From Parastagonospora avenae f. sp. tritici 18332-5 (taxonomy: Eukaryota; Ascomycota; Dothideomycetes; Pleosporales; Phaeosphaeriaceae), in NCBI GenBank assembly GCA_022559985.1, contig JAFJTR010000003.1, forward strand, positions 186,001-250,000: 64,000 bases of DNA, written 5' to 3'. A program made the position numbers and the translations under genes. Numbering within the stretch: the first letter of the stretch is position 1; each line of letters starts with the position of its first letter. This document shows positions 31,695 to 42,281 of the stretch, in pieces. The notes beneath the pieces are model-generated. The model ran no database searches. It worked only from the letters and a program-made list of their open reading frames with translations, and had not been told where the DNA came from.

Positions 31695-31784
31695 GGACAT
31701 GATTCAATCTCGGTAGATTGGCTTGGCAGTGCAAGCCGCTCACTGCCTGCGCGACTCAGCTCTCATTGTTCCCTTTCCCGCCAA
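31695..31784 (+). repeat. Flanking repeat R5, copy b
   Basis: Second copy of the 27476-27572 repeat, about 260 bp before the APH-type kinase ATG. It has a 7-nt deletion and mainly transition differences relative to copy a. Confidence 0.8.
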
Positions 31785-32048
31785 CTAACGCGCTCCACTA
31801 AACTTGGCATCTCTCCCTCTCAGCCGGATAGCAAAAGCAAGTGAATCTTGGTTCAAGGTTCATTGATCTCAGCCCGATGTCGAAGAAGTACAACCAGAAT
31901 CACCTAATTCTCATCGCTAAGCGACTGTGGTGGGGAGACAACGCCGAACCAATCTGTCGCTGAAATACTAGACCTCACTTACGCACCCTGTATAGAGACT
32001 GCCGCCAAAAGACATGCAAAATTCTCATTGGAGGTATCATCTTTCACC

Positions 32049-32994
32049 ATGGAAGAGGAGACACGGCGGGAACCCTTGCCGTTTGACGAGAACATTGTAT
32101 TTCGCGAGTCATCAATCTTCAAGAAACCGAACGCACCACTGTCTCTTCCAACGCCGGCAGAAGTGAGAGAAGTAGCGCGTCACTCCAAGAACCCTAGAGC
32201 TGAGCTCGTAACTCGGCCTCCGCCTGTAACTTTTCCAGGTCTAGGGCTATTAGTGAAGTACGCGACGGAGATTACACTTGCCGAGGGGCAATGCCTCCTG
32301 TTCACCCGCAACACTCAAGTTGTGCATGTTCCGGAAGTGTATGGGCGGTGCAAGGACGACGATCAAGTGTTCATTTATATGGAGCTGGTGTACGGCATAA
32401 CATTGGAGAAGAGCTGGGACACTATGACTGAAGGAGAAAAGGCGCCCGTTTGTCATCAATTGCATGACATGGTCGATGCATTGCGAGGTGTTCAGCATGA
32501 CTCTTGCCCATCATTCATTGGTAAGTTAAACTTCATCGTACAACGTTTGTCTAATCTTTCAGCTAGGTGGTGTTGGCAAGCAACCGCTGTTAGACATCAT
32601 TTTAACGGATAGCAACTCTCCGACTGTGGGGCCATTCGAGAGCGTGTCTATCTTCCACGACTGGTTCACAACCGCATATGGCCTAATCCGGGATGTTCAA
32701 GATGCATCTCCTCATCCGTACCGCTCCTTTCTCCCTGGCAATCCTCCCGTCGTGTTTACGCACGCTGATTTACACCCAAATAACATCATTCTGTCCTCTG
32801 GACCCAACCCTCAGATCACGGCAATCGTTGATTGGAATCAATCTGGATGGTATCCGGATTATTGGGAGTATTACAAAGCTCGGTGGACCTCGCAGATAGG
32901 CCAGGAATGGAAATCAAAATATCTGCCTCTGGTGCTAGACAGTCGGGAATGCTATGACTATTGGGACTATTTCGTCCTAGCCCGTGGGGTCTGA
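32049..32994 (+). CDS. APH-type (aminoglycoside phosphotransferase fold) kinase
   Basis: Two exons (32049-32520, 32567-32994) give 299 aa; the intron uses acceptor CTAG, since the nearer CAG leads to a stop. The kinase core is present: IYMELVYGITLEKSW (hinge), THADLHPNNIIL (catalytic HxD and Asn, about residue 222) and AIVDWNQSGWYPDYWEYYKA (metal-binding Asp). This is the large fungal APH/choline-kinase-like family, mostly of unknown small-molecule or protein substrates. Length is normal and the ORF is intact. I used the ATG at 32049 (MEEETRREP), as the frame further upstream has no ATG. It lies between repeats R5b and R3b. Confidence 0.82.
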
Positions 32995-33086
32995 GAGGCC
33001 TCCTAGAATATCTGGTGGTCTGGGAGACAAGATTAATCTCAAAAATAAACATCTGTACCGTAGTGTAAGTTGGCTGACACGTCTCC

Positions 33087-33135
33087 ACTCGCCCAAATCC
33101 GGCAAAAGGAATGGCAAAAACATACAACAGCGGGG
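33087..33135 (+). repeat. Flanking repeat R3, copy b
   Basis: Second copy of the repeat at 31462-31510, about 90 bp after the APH kinase stop codon. Confidence 0.7.
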
Positions 33136-34222
33136 ATTCGCTAGTAAGGCAAGTACCTCCTTTCAACCCGCTCTATAAGTGTGCAGGAGAATACCGCCAG
33201 AAATAACGGCTTCTGTGCGGATAGTCCTCAATACTCGATTAGTCGTCTTTTCTGACATCTTCGAGTACGGTGCCCCAAAAGCGACCATACGCAAAGTCAA
33301 GCGTGTTCGCAACTAAGTCGATTCTACCAAGCCAGCATCATGCCAGGATAATACCATAAAATGAGGTCTATGCACAAGCTCGCCTCTTGGCTGCGATTTG
33401 ACCCTTCCATTTCTTTCGCCATCTGCGACGGTCAAGAAATAAAGTTCGATAAGTGTTACCGCAAATCGCAGACTACCGGTAAGAGTTTGATCCCGCTACC
33501 CCTCCCAAAGTACTGAACGACTCGTTTGTTACTTCTCCTCCCGATTCGTGTATGACTTGTACCCTAGACTCGTTTATCGCCTATACTCCCGACGGCGCGT
33601 CCGTTGATGCAATATGGCGAGACCGCAGCGTCTTCCGATCTGTCCAGGAAGCCGTTGGAGAAACAACGGAGAAAGATCCGGGTGCCAAAAAACGAGCTTT
33701 CACAAAACCTGCCCTGTGTTACTCACAGCACCAACAAAAACCAAAAATCAAAACTAAAATTTTAAATAAATAGAGTTGTAGAGCTATATTATTTCTATAA
33801 TTTTGTGTTTTTGTAGAATATATTAAAGTGTTGCTGTTGCTGTTGCTGTCGCAGCAGACATGGTAGTCTTGTTGATCTACCTCGACTGTCGGGATACACA
33901 TATCCTGTCACCTGACGCTGCGCGCAAGATACCGGTACCCGCCTCGGTCCTGCATCGGTCCGACTTGCGCGGAGCTTAGGTATACCTTCGTAGCACCCAC
34001 GTTCATAGATCAGTAATACCAATACCAGTCACTAGAAGAACCTCGTTGTTGTTATTCACCCGTACGATCTTGCAAGGCCCCTTTTTTTGCCACCCGAGGT
34101 GCCACCGTACAGTTCAAGCTCAAGCTGAAAGGTGACAGCATGTTCGATATGGATAAATAAAGTTCACGACAAGACTAATCAAGCGAGCCGACGCCAACAG
34201 TCTCAGCGCTTCTTTTTCATAA
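33136..34222. other. Gene-free interval in the accessory island
   Basis: About 1.1 kb with no supported gene. It holds a short TTGCTG/TGTTGC microsatellite at about 33830-33850 and AT-rich sequence at 33760-33820. Confidence 0.45.
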
Positions 34223-35885
34223 ACGCCATGCCTCTTCGTCGGGTTCGAACCGAGTGGGTGCGCGGCAACAGACATCGAGTGCATATGCGACAGCACGTCG
34301 CTTGAGTACGCACTGGCTGGATGTCTCTTGGCAAATTGGACGATTCAAGACTCCCTGGGTATGCTCGTTGCATTCATTACGCTTAGACCACATGAGAATG
34401 GAACTAACCCTATTACCTAGGTGTTTCCAGGGTACAAGCAGACCTTTGTCATCTCTCCAATGAGTCGAAGACTCAACAAGTGATCATGTACACGGGTATT
34501 GTGTACCCAATTGCTTTCGTTTCTGTCGCCCTGAGGATAGCTGGGAAAATTATCTTGAAGAAACTAGCTTGGGACGATGCGGTGGTCGTGGCAGCTCTGC
34601 TGCTTACAGCGATACCGGTGGCATGTGTACTCCAGATGGCTCTGCACCGCTTTGGTCAGCACTTATGGGACCTTGAGGACGGAAAGCTGAAGCCCACCCT
34701 TCTCTACCGTAAGCGTGGTTATGATTCTACACCTGACCATCTGCATACTGACACGTGCAGTATACGTTTCATATTCTACGTACGTCGTCGTACTCTGTAT
34801 GATCAAGGTATCTCTGGTACTGTTCTACATTGAGATCTTCAGGACACCCCAGTTCGTAAGTTTATACTACATATTCCTTGCGTATATGATTCTCAACAGC
34901 TTCATCATCCTATTCATTGTACTTTTCGCTTGCAAACCAGTAAACTCCTTTTAAGACCGAGATATCAAAGGCGAATGCATTAACATGCAGGCTATGGCAT
35001 ATGCAGTCTCAGCTTCTGCGCTCCTATAAGACCTCATCTTGTTGATATTGCCAATCGCCTTCATCTGAAACCTTCAGATGAAGCGCGATCGCAAGGTCGC
35101 TGTCGGCTTCATGTTCTGTATTGGTACATTGTAAGCTCTGAAGCTCCCGTGTCTGTACTACATATGCTAGATTACACAGCGGATTCATCGCCACTACCAT
35201 TCGCTTGACTTCGTTTAGCAAATTCAAGATCTCGATCGATCCCTCCTGGGACTACTTCGCCATTACCATCTGGACCGAGCTAGAGTTGTGTGCCGGCTTC
35301 TTATGCGTATCCCTACCATCGATTCGCATGCTCCTAGTCCGTCTGCTCCCTCAACGCGTCCTGGACTTTACCTCGAGCCTGATCCACTCCTTGCGGAGCA
35401 AATCTACCCCACGACCCGCCGCGACCCCCGAACAGCGCAGCTGGAAGAAACCCCCCTCGTGGATAGACGTATCAGCGAACAGTACCGACTTCTATACCTC
35501 GAGCTCGGGCGACAAGAATCTAGAGCTCTTGACGCTCGGTCCCGACCACAGCAGTTTCATGAGCGCCTTCTGGAATCGTACAAGTACCAGCGGCATGCAG
35601 CCAAGCCAGTTCTCACATCTCCGCAGCGGCTCGCTGCGCCTCGAGTCGGTAACGAGCAATATCAGCGAGTCGAGGGTGGCAGTCACGGGGCCGCCGTACG
35701 AAGAACATGCTACCTCGTTCGAACAGGTGGAGATGCTGGATGTGCCGAAAGCGAACCGCTATACAAAAGTGAGCATGGCGAGTCAGAGGAGCGATGAGGA
35801 GCGCATCACGGCACTGCCTCATATTGGGTGTATATCGGAGATGACGCGGTCGGGCTTGGAGAGTTCTACATACGATCGGGCGTGA
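34223..35885 (+). pseudogene. CFEM/Pth11-type seven-transmembrane receptor, three in-frame stops
   Basis: Four exon blocks with intact splice sites and phases: 34223-34358, 34421-34708, 34761-35130, 35180-35885. The first block carries most of a CFEM domain (SGCAATDIECICDSTSLEYA). Then come transmembrane segments (GIVYPIAFVSVALRIAGKI, AWDDAVVVAALLLTAIPVAC, FIILFIVLFACKPVNSF) and a Ser-rich cytoplasmic tail. The family includes Pth11, a receptor for surface cues in plant-pathogenic fungi. In-frame stops are TAA 34952-34954, TAA 35027-35029 and TGA 35066-35068, at positions where the family has Trp or Gln. The 5' end has no start codon or signal peptide in frame. Confidence 0.8.
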
Positions 35886-36252
35886 AGACCCTCAATAGCT
35901 ACCTAGCACGTTATCAAATACTCGCTCTTTGATAAATGAGACGCAGTGCGGAATACTTTCTCGCTGCTGACTACCGAGATCTGGGTAATTCGTCCCGGAT
36001 GCTCTTGGCTAAGGTACACAAAGTGGGGCAGAACAAGTAAGCCTCGATACCCCTCCCCAGATTTCTGTAGGCAACCAGCTATCTTCTCTATACTTGAATT
36101 GATTAGATTGACCGATCGTATTGTCTTGTGAGTTTAAGACTGCCTTAGGTGTGTAGACTAATAAATCCGAATATACTAGCTGCTTCTCTTCCAGCCTAGG
36201 CAGCAAAGCGAGCTTACTCAAAAACCTTGAGACATCCAGGTTACTATACGTA
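35886..36252. other. Intergenic between receptor and HET pseudogenes
   Basis: Nothing recognisable is seen in these 370 bp. Confidence 0.4.
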
Positions 36253-38647
36253 ATGGAAAGTATCAAGAAAGAACCACAGGACCTGAATCGGGAGTCCTCG
36301 GACCCGGACCAGGACACGGACAAAGAAGTACTCGTAGACGACACGGACGGACAATTGTCGTCAGGCACGGACGAAGAAGACACTCCCAGAGTAATCCATA
36401 TCTTTGAGAACTGGTGTCTCAATAATGCACTTCAGTTCAACGGTCCAATATTGGGTGGATGCAGAATTGCCCCAACTTCTATTAGTCGGCAAGCTGTGCT
36501 CCTTTGTCTGGAAAGTTTGCAAGCGATCTCTCCGGATAGCCACCTCGTCGAGTTAATAAACTTTTTTTTGGAAGGACTTATCCGTGGGCTATGGTGTGGT
36601 AGATCGTCCATGGACAAGACTGAAGACATGGATCCATGAGGATCTAAAGCTCTCCTACACCGCCAACAGATGCTTTGGTGGTACACAATATAATGGGCCA
36701 ATTCATCCGCAACTTGGAATATGTGCCCCTTGGCGAGAGAGAGGACCAGATGGTGGTTTTGTCATTCCGCAATCATTTGTCAGAGCCACCTGCACAACTA
36801 GTACCTTTGGAGGTACATTAACTTATACGAACGTTAGCTTTGCGGGGCCAAGCTCTAGAACGATACCAGACCTCGACATTCCATCGTCAAAGGTATCAGA
36901 ACTTTGTGTCTCTTGTGCAAATATTCCCTTCCAAAAATTTAGCAAACATCCTGGGGACCGGCACCTACTCCTCTCTGAAGTGTCATGCTTGTTATCCTCA
37001 GCCGAACATTGTCGGTTTTGCCAATGGATACTATCTTCTTTCAGGGATCACTTCAATCGTAACGAGGAAGATCGAGCTGTCGAGTTTTCTATTGTACGGC
37101 GGACACCAGCTGAGAAACAACTAGTCGATGGACCAAGTTTTGAGTATCAGGACCTCCAGGTCTTCTCTACTAGTAATGAGTCTTCACTCGAGCGAAGCTG
37201 TGTTACTTTTCCAATCCTTCAGTCACGAGGCAGCGCACAATACTTTACACACCTCGATAAGTGGCCCAGGGCCTGTGACGAGTCACACAACCACCCTAAG
37301 GCCTTCTCCGCCGAGTTGCCGACCCGAGTTCTTGATGTTACACATGTAAACACAGAAAGAGACTGTGTTCGTCTGCATTTGTCTCGAAAGGGCGAGCGTG
37401 GAACATACATTGCACTCTCCCACTGCTGGGGGAGTACCACTACATTTTCCACGGAAAGGGGGAACGTTGCAGATCGATGCAACGGAATGGACTTTGTCAG
37501 CCTGGCACCTCGGTTCACCTGGTACACTGTGAACTGTATCTCACGTGACTCATCGTCACCTGCTTACTCATCTTTGTTGTGTATATAATCGCTTCATGTA
37601 GCTCTCTCAATACAACAACCTTCTGCCTATTTTCTGATCTGTTCTCCCACATTCAACAGACTTTTGCGCACTCGGCCCCTTGGCGCACAGACTGTATTGA
37701 GCCGAAATTGCGCCGTGAATTAAGCCGTACTTGCGTACGGACACTTATCCATTTTTCTTCCTCGCAAACCTACTTCGAGTGCGGCCATGGTATTCGAAGT
37801 GAGACTGCAGATAGCATTGAAAGAGCTTGGAATGCCGTAGTAAGCTCCGACTTCCCTAGGCGTGATTCCGGTGACTCTGAGTCCAGAGAAATAGCGTTGC
37901 TGCAGAGCATCTATACGAATTACTCGGCGCTAAATATTACATATGCAACTGACAGATCAGTGGCAATTCTAATTAGGTCTTGAATCTAGATTGGCCTTGT
38001 TCTACAACTCGCCGAGTGCATATGGCGTCTTGTCACGAAGCGGCATGTTCGGCCAGACCTTGTTGTGGCAACGTAAGAGTACATCGAGGATGCAACCTAT
38101 TCAAGAATCGCAAACAACGAAACCTCCATCATGGTCTTGGATGGTTGTCACAGGGTCGGTTTCATACCTAGAAGTGACAGGACCCAGGCTTTATTGGAAG
38201 GACGATTTCGATCTGGGGCTATATGGAGACTCTCAGGGCAGATCGCGCCTCAATGACACGAGGCACATGGCCCTTATCGGTCGTGTGTCACTGCTCATAC
38301 CAGACTTGGAAATCCATCCACAAAAGGATACAGATTGCGAGATAAGGGATAGCGAGGATCAAATGCTTGGCTGGATCCGCTATGACAACGAGGACCTGCT
38401 GTGTGCTAAGGACATTGGTTTTATGACTATCATCGAGTCTGGGGACATAACTTCCGACAACGACAGCATTGAGCAACGGGGGGGAGGACCCAAACACAAT
38501 TTGTTTTGCTTCGGTCTGATCGTGTGCGTGTTATCTGGAACGCAGTTGTTGTACCCAAATGTATATCGTAGGGTCGGGATCGCTGGATTAGAGAAGAAGA
38601 TTTTACGGCAACGCGTTGTTCGAGAAGAGAGAAGGTGTATCCTCTGA
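36253..38647 (+). pseudogene. Broken HET-domain gene
   Basis: Pieces in three frames follow the order of a fungal HET protein. 36253-36560 is an acidic N-terminus, possibly joined to the next piece by a frameshift in an 8-T tract at 36562-36569. The piece up to 37505 contains CVSCANIPFQKF, CRFCQWILSSF and the HET start LPTRVLDVTHVNT with TYIALSHCWGSTTTF. The central block with the expected WIDSLCIIQ motif is missing and replaced by 37510-37690. HFSSSQTYFECGHG and NYSALNITYATDRSVAI follow, then a shift near 37975 before RLALFYNSPSAYGV and the C-terminal domain to the stop at 38647. It cannot make a normal HET protein. N-terminal assignment to this same gene is less sure. Confidence 0.72.
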
Positions 38648-38750
38648 GAGCTGATTTAACGAAGGGAGAATCCATTTCTGAGATTGTAGTCTTGGCCTTA
38701 TAATAGTGCGCAGTGACACTGGTTTTCATTGATTTACCTAGGTACTTCCG

Positions 38751-38782
38751 TTTTTTTTTTCTCTCTCTCTCTCTCTCTCTCT
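38751..38782 (+). repeat. T10 followed by (CT)11 microsatellite
   Basis: A run of ten T and then eleven CT units, just beyond the 3' end of the minus-strand DUF1254 gene. Confidence 0.95.
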
Positions 38783-38811
38783 TCATCCGCCTCCAAAAAC
38801 ACAAGCAACGT

Positions 38812-40459
38812 TCAAGGCTTGATCACATCAATAGTCTCGACCGTTGGAAACACATACTCGCCATTCGTGAAGGCTTCTGCTGGCGAGTAGAACCGTATCG
38901 AATACAAAAGCTTCCCACCACCCGCCGGCGCCGGAAGCCAGCTGTATAACGGGTCAGTCCATGTCCTTTCCCCTCGAAACAATGCGGAGTGAGGATGGCA
39001 AAGAAGGGCTACACTTACTTGCTAGTCCAATTCTCCGGCGGCCGCACATCAGCAGGCTGCAACAAAATCTGGAACCTCCCATCCTGCGTCCCATTCGCAC
39101 CGTCACCATACACGAACCCCCCATCCTCGAACTTCAACTGCGTGCTTCGATCCCCAATCATATACCTCCCCAGCTCATTTGGCACCAAATACTGATCCGC
39201 CCCATACACGGTCAAACTCCAGAAGCCCGTCGCCCTAATCGGCGGCTTCCCCGAGAACGTAAACAGAAACGCCGCCGTCGCGCCCAAAGTCAGATTGTCG
39301 GATTTGTTCGTGATGAACAGGTTTTCGGATTGTACGAGGCCCAGATAGCCGCGGAGAGCGCGGTAGGCGCGGCAGCCGTATTCGAGGCCAAAGATGCCTT
39401 GGCAGCGCACTTTGGGGATGACCCAGTTGTTGCCGATGTCAATCAGGTTTCGTGAGTAAGCCGCAGAAATGCTGGCGTTTGCGGCGATGGTGGCGGCGGT
39501 GAGGTTGACAGAGCGAGGGGGAGTGTAGAGACCGTCTGCGATGCCGGCGAGACCGAGTTTGGAGGCTACTCGGTACCGGTCTGAAAGGACGTCGGGTTGA
39601 TTGAACTGTCCGATCTTGGCCAGCAGGTTTAGATAGCCTGTGACTCTGTTCGTGGCGTTCGAAGTGTCGATGAGGGCGCGTGATAGTCTAGGTGCTTGTG
39701 CTGCGAAAGGCTGAGACACATTACGAGGAATTATTCTGAGGATTATCTGGTCTTGGTACTTGCGTATGGTCGCGATATCTTCTGTGGTGTTTTGACGTAC
39801 GAGGATACGGCCGAGCATGATGCCATAGGTTGTGGCATAAGAAACCACACCTTTGTAGGCGGATGATTGAGCCGGATTAGTGTATTCGATTCCTGGTTGA
39901 ACAAGAGCATCGTCTGCACGTCTGATCAAATAATCTCCCGGCGGCGAGTCCTCATTGATTGACATCCCGGCAAAATTGTTGCCATAGCTGTGTTCAGTCA
40001 GTCTTTTGTTATAGATTCTCATTCTCCAATGCAACTAACATGTCGTAGAAAGGCCATATCCAGTTTCTTCCATCACTGATGTTGGGAATAGTCAATACGA
40101 GGTCTTCATGCGATAAGTCGATAGCCACCCAGATGTACAGCGTATCTGCATTTGGACCAACTATAGTGCGATTCAATGGGCCGGAAAGTGTATGGTATGG
40201 CCATAGAGTATTCGGCCTTCTGACAGCATCCAGAATGTTCGTCACGGCTTGTTGCCATTGAGATATGGGATATGCATACTGAGGGACTGTCAGGAGGGAT
40301 GCAATCTATTGGTTCTGTTTTTTCATGTACCTGGATTGCAAATGCTGTAGCGTCTTGAGCAGCACTATCATGGGAGATTGGAACGTGCGCTGCTGCAGCA
40401 AGCGGAACAAGGTATGCCAAGCATGTACCGGTAGCGAAGAGATAATTGGTCAACTTCAT
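38812..40459 (-). CDS. Secreted DUF1254/DUF1214 protein
   Basis: Four exons (40331-40459, 40040-40278, 39019-39987, 38812-38941) give 488 aa with all phases consistent. A signal peptide begins the protein (MKLTNYLFATGTCLAYLVPL). The N-terminal half has the DUF1254 pattern (NTLWPYHTLSGPLNRTIVGP, NADTLYIWVAIDLSHEDLV), and the C-terminal part has the DUF1214 pattern (FWSLTVYGADQYLVPNELGR, WLPAPAGGGKLLYSIRFYSP). Several N-glycosylation sequons (NVS, NLT, NAS, NKS, NGT) fit secretion. The family occurs in bacteria and fungi; its biochemical function is not established. Confidence 0.9.
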
Positions 40460-40831
40460 CTTTATTAGCAGGTACGCACTTGGATTTCTGCATTACGATC
40501 TTACCCTGACGTAATATATACTAGAGCTGACATTGTATCGCGTAGCAGAGCCTGCGACTTGGCTTCATTGCGCAATAATTTGTAAAATTGACGAAGAGGC
40601 TAAGATGTGGGGCGACGGTAGAAAGTGGAAAAAGACCTACACGGCACCAACTCCAGTACAATTTACAGTCTCGTGAGTCAATCGGTTCGGTGTTCTTGGA
40701 CTACTTAATCTTGACATTGCTCATACTTCGTGCAATAATGAACATGGCATATTCGCAACGACATGTGCCTCTTCTTTGTAGGCGCAGATTCGCTTAAGAA
40801 TGTTATCCTCTTTCCTTGTCTTTTTCTCTTT

Positions 40832-42009
40832 TCAAACCCTGCTTAGCCATAGCATAAAGCCAAACTGCACTACATAACTGTACACAAACAGAAATTGCGT
40901 CCTCTTGTTCTTCTGATCCTTGGCCACAGTATACCCAGCAGCTGCATTTCCTCCCACACCCATGCCTTGACCGCCCTGATCAGGGAGCAGGACATATCTC
41001 AAGCTCCTAAGCAAGAAGAAGGCGTTCGCATTGAAACAGAACAGGAAGATGATCCAGCTGATCCACGTGCCGCCAATACCAATGAATGAGGTGAAGTGCG
41101 AAAGCAGCAGCGAGACAATGACGTGGACGAACTTGTATCCACTGTAAGCGACGAGATCAAGGAGCTGGGACGAGCTGGTGATAGCGAGGAGGAAGGTGCC
41201 TGTCCGGATGATGAGGATCTCGAGTAATGTGACGCAAATGGCGACGGTTGCTGTGTAGCCTAGAAGCTCCGGACGGAACGCGCCCCGCAGACCTGCTAGA
41301 AGTGTCGACAGGAGGATGTATGTGACGAGCGCCATGGTCGGGATATACATGTCAGGGCTGTTGATGTCCTCCCGTGGTGGAAGATAGAGAGAAGAAGCCG
41401 AAACTCCGGCAGCAGGATCCGGGTTGTGTCTTTGCTGGCGCGACCAGGGCCGGTGCCACCACGGAAACAGTATGATGCGCAGTTTGGTGACGACGTACGA
41501 GTTGGAGACGTTGAAGTAGTGTTTTAATGCGGAGACGGAAACGAATCGGCCAATCTGGAGAGTCAGCATATATGCACATGTTGAAGCAGTCGCCGGGGTC
41601 GAAGACGTACGTTTTGTTCCATATACTGCTGGCCAGCGTCAAAGGCAGTCTTGCCCATGTGCAGACCAACTTGTGCGGTGGGGTCGTTCATGAAGCTTCC
41701 GAAAGCAGGATGCATATTATAACCGCCTTGTTGTTGCGGCATACCGCCACCTTGCTGTCCGTATCCATATCCACTCTGGGGTTGTGACGGTGGTTGCGGG
41801 GGTGGTGGTGATCGCAGCTGGGGGACTGTGGAGACGTGTTGCGGGATGGGATGGTGTACTGGTGACGGTCAGTAGATGAGACACGTGATGTACCCTGAGT
41901 ATATGCCAATCCATCGAAAGAAGAGGCTATAATGCGCAGAAGCCTGGGATGTATACGCACGCGGTGGTGAATGCGCCGGCGCCGGGTTGTTGTACGTCGG
42001 CCGCTGCAT
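40832..42009 (-). CDS. YIF1: Yif1 (Yip1-interacting, ER-Golgi vesicle protein)
   Basis: Three exons (41961-42009, 41611-41858, 40832-41554) give 339 aa. The N-terminus is Pro/Gln/Gly-rich and cytosolic (SGYGYGQQGGGMPQQQGGYN), then come FNVSNSYVVTKLRIILFPWWH and a block of about five hydrophobic segments typical of YIF1. Yif1 binds Yip1 and Rab GTPases of the Ypt family and is needed for COPII vesicle fusion at the Golgi. The segment DINSPDMYIPTMALVTYILL is the family hallmark. It is divergent from SRP101 with 272 bp between start codons. Confidence 0.93.
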
Positions 42010-42281
42010 TTTAGTGAGTGTGAATTGACGAATCGGTAGCGAAGAAAGAGAGGGAGAATCGGGATCAAGAGTGTCGCAGCTGTATGTGTCTTGGCTGGAA
42101 TTGGAGAGGATGTCTGTTGTTGTGAATTTCCGCTGAGCTGCGGTGTAGCTGCCTCACCTCCGCTCCGAACATCTGGCAAGAGCTCGCACGGGCCTTCGTC
42201 ATTGGCCGATCCCTGTCCCCTCACCACCATCTCTCTGTCGATTCCAGACGCTCAGCCCACATTCACTGTCAGACGTTCGCC
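42010..42281. promoter_or_regulatory. Compact divergent promoter, YIF1/SRP101
   Basis: Only 272 bp separate the two ATGs of genes read outward, both for early secretory pathway proteins, so the region likely serves both. No specific site is assigned. Confidence 0.55.

Noticed and set aside
27476..31784. R5 copies as long terminal repeats of one retrotransposon
   Set aside because: No TG...CA ends, primer-binding site or polyprotein between them; the interior carries a HET gene and a GT31 remnant.
32521..32566. Use of the first CAG acceptor in the APH kinase intron
   Set aside because: It leads to an early stop; the CTAG acceptor four bases later keeps the kinase frame.
24624..38647. Whole island as a Starship or other giant element
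   Set aside because: No DUF3435 tyrosine recombinase captain gene is visible and no matching outer ends were found.
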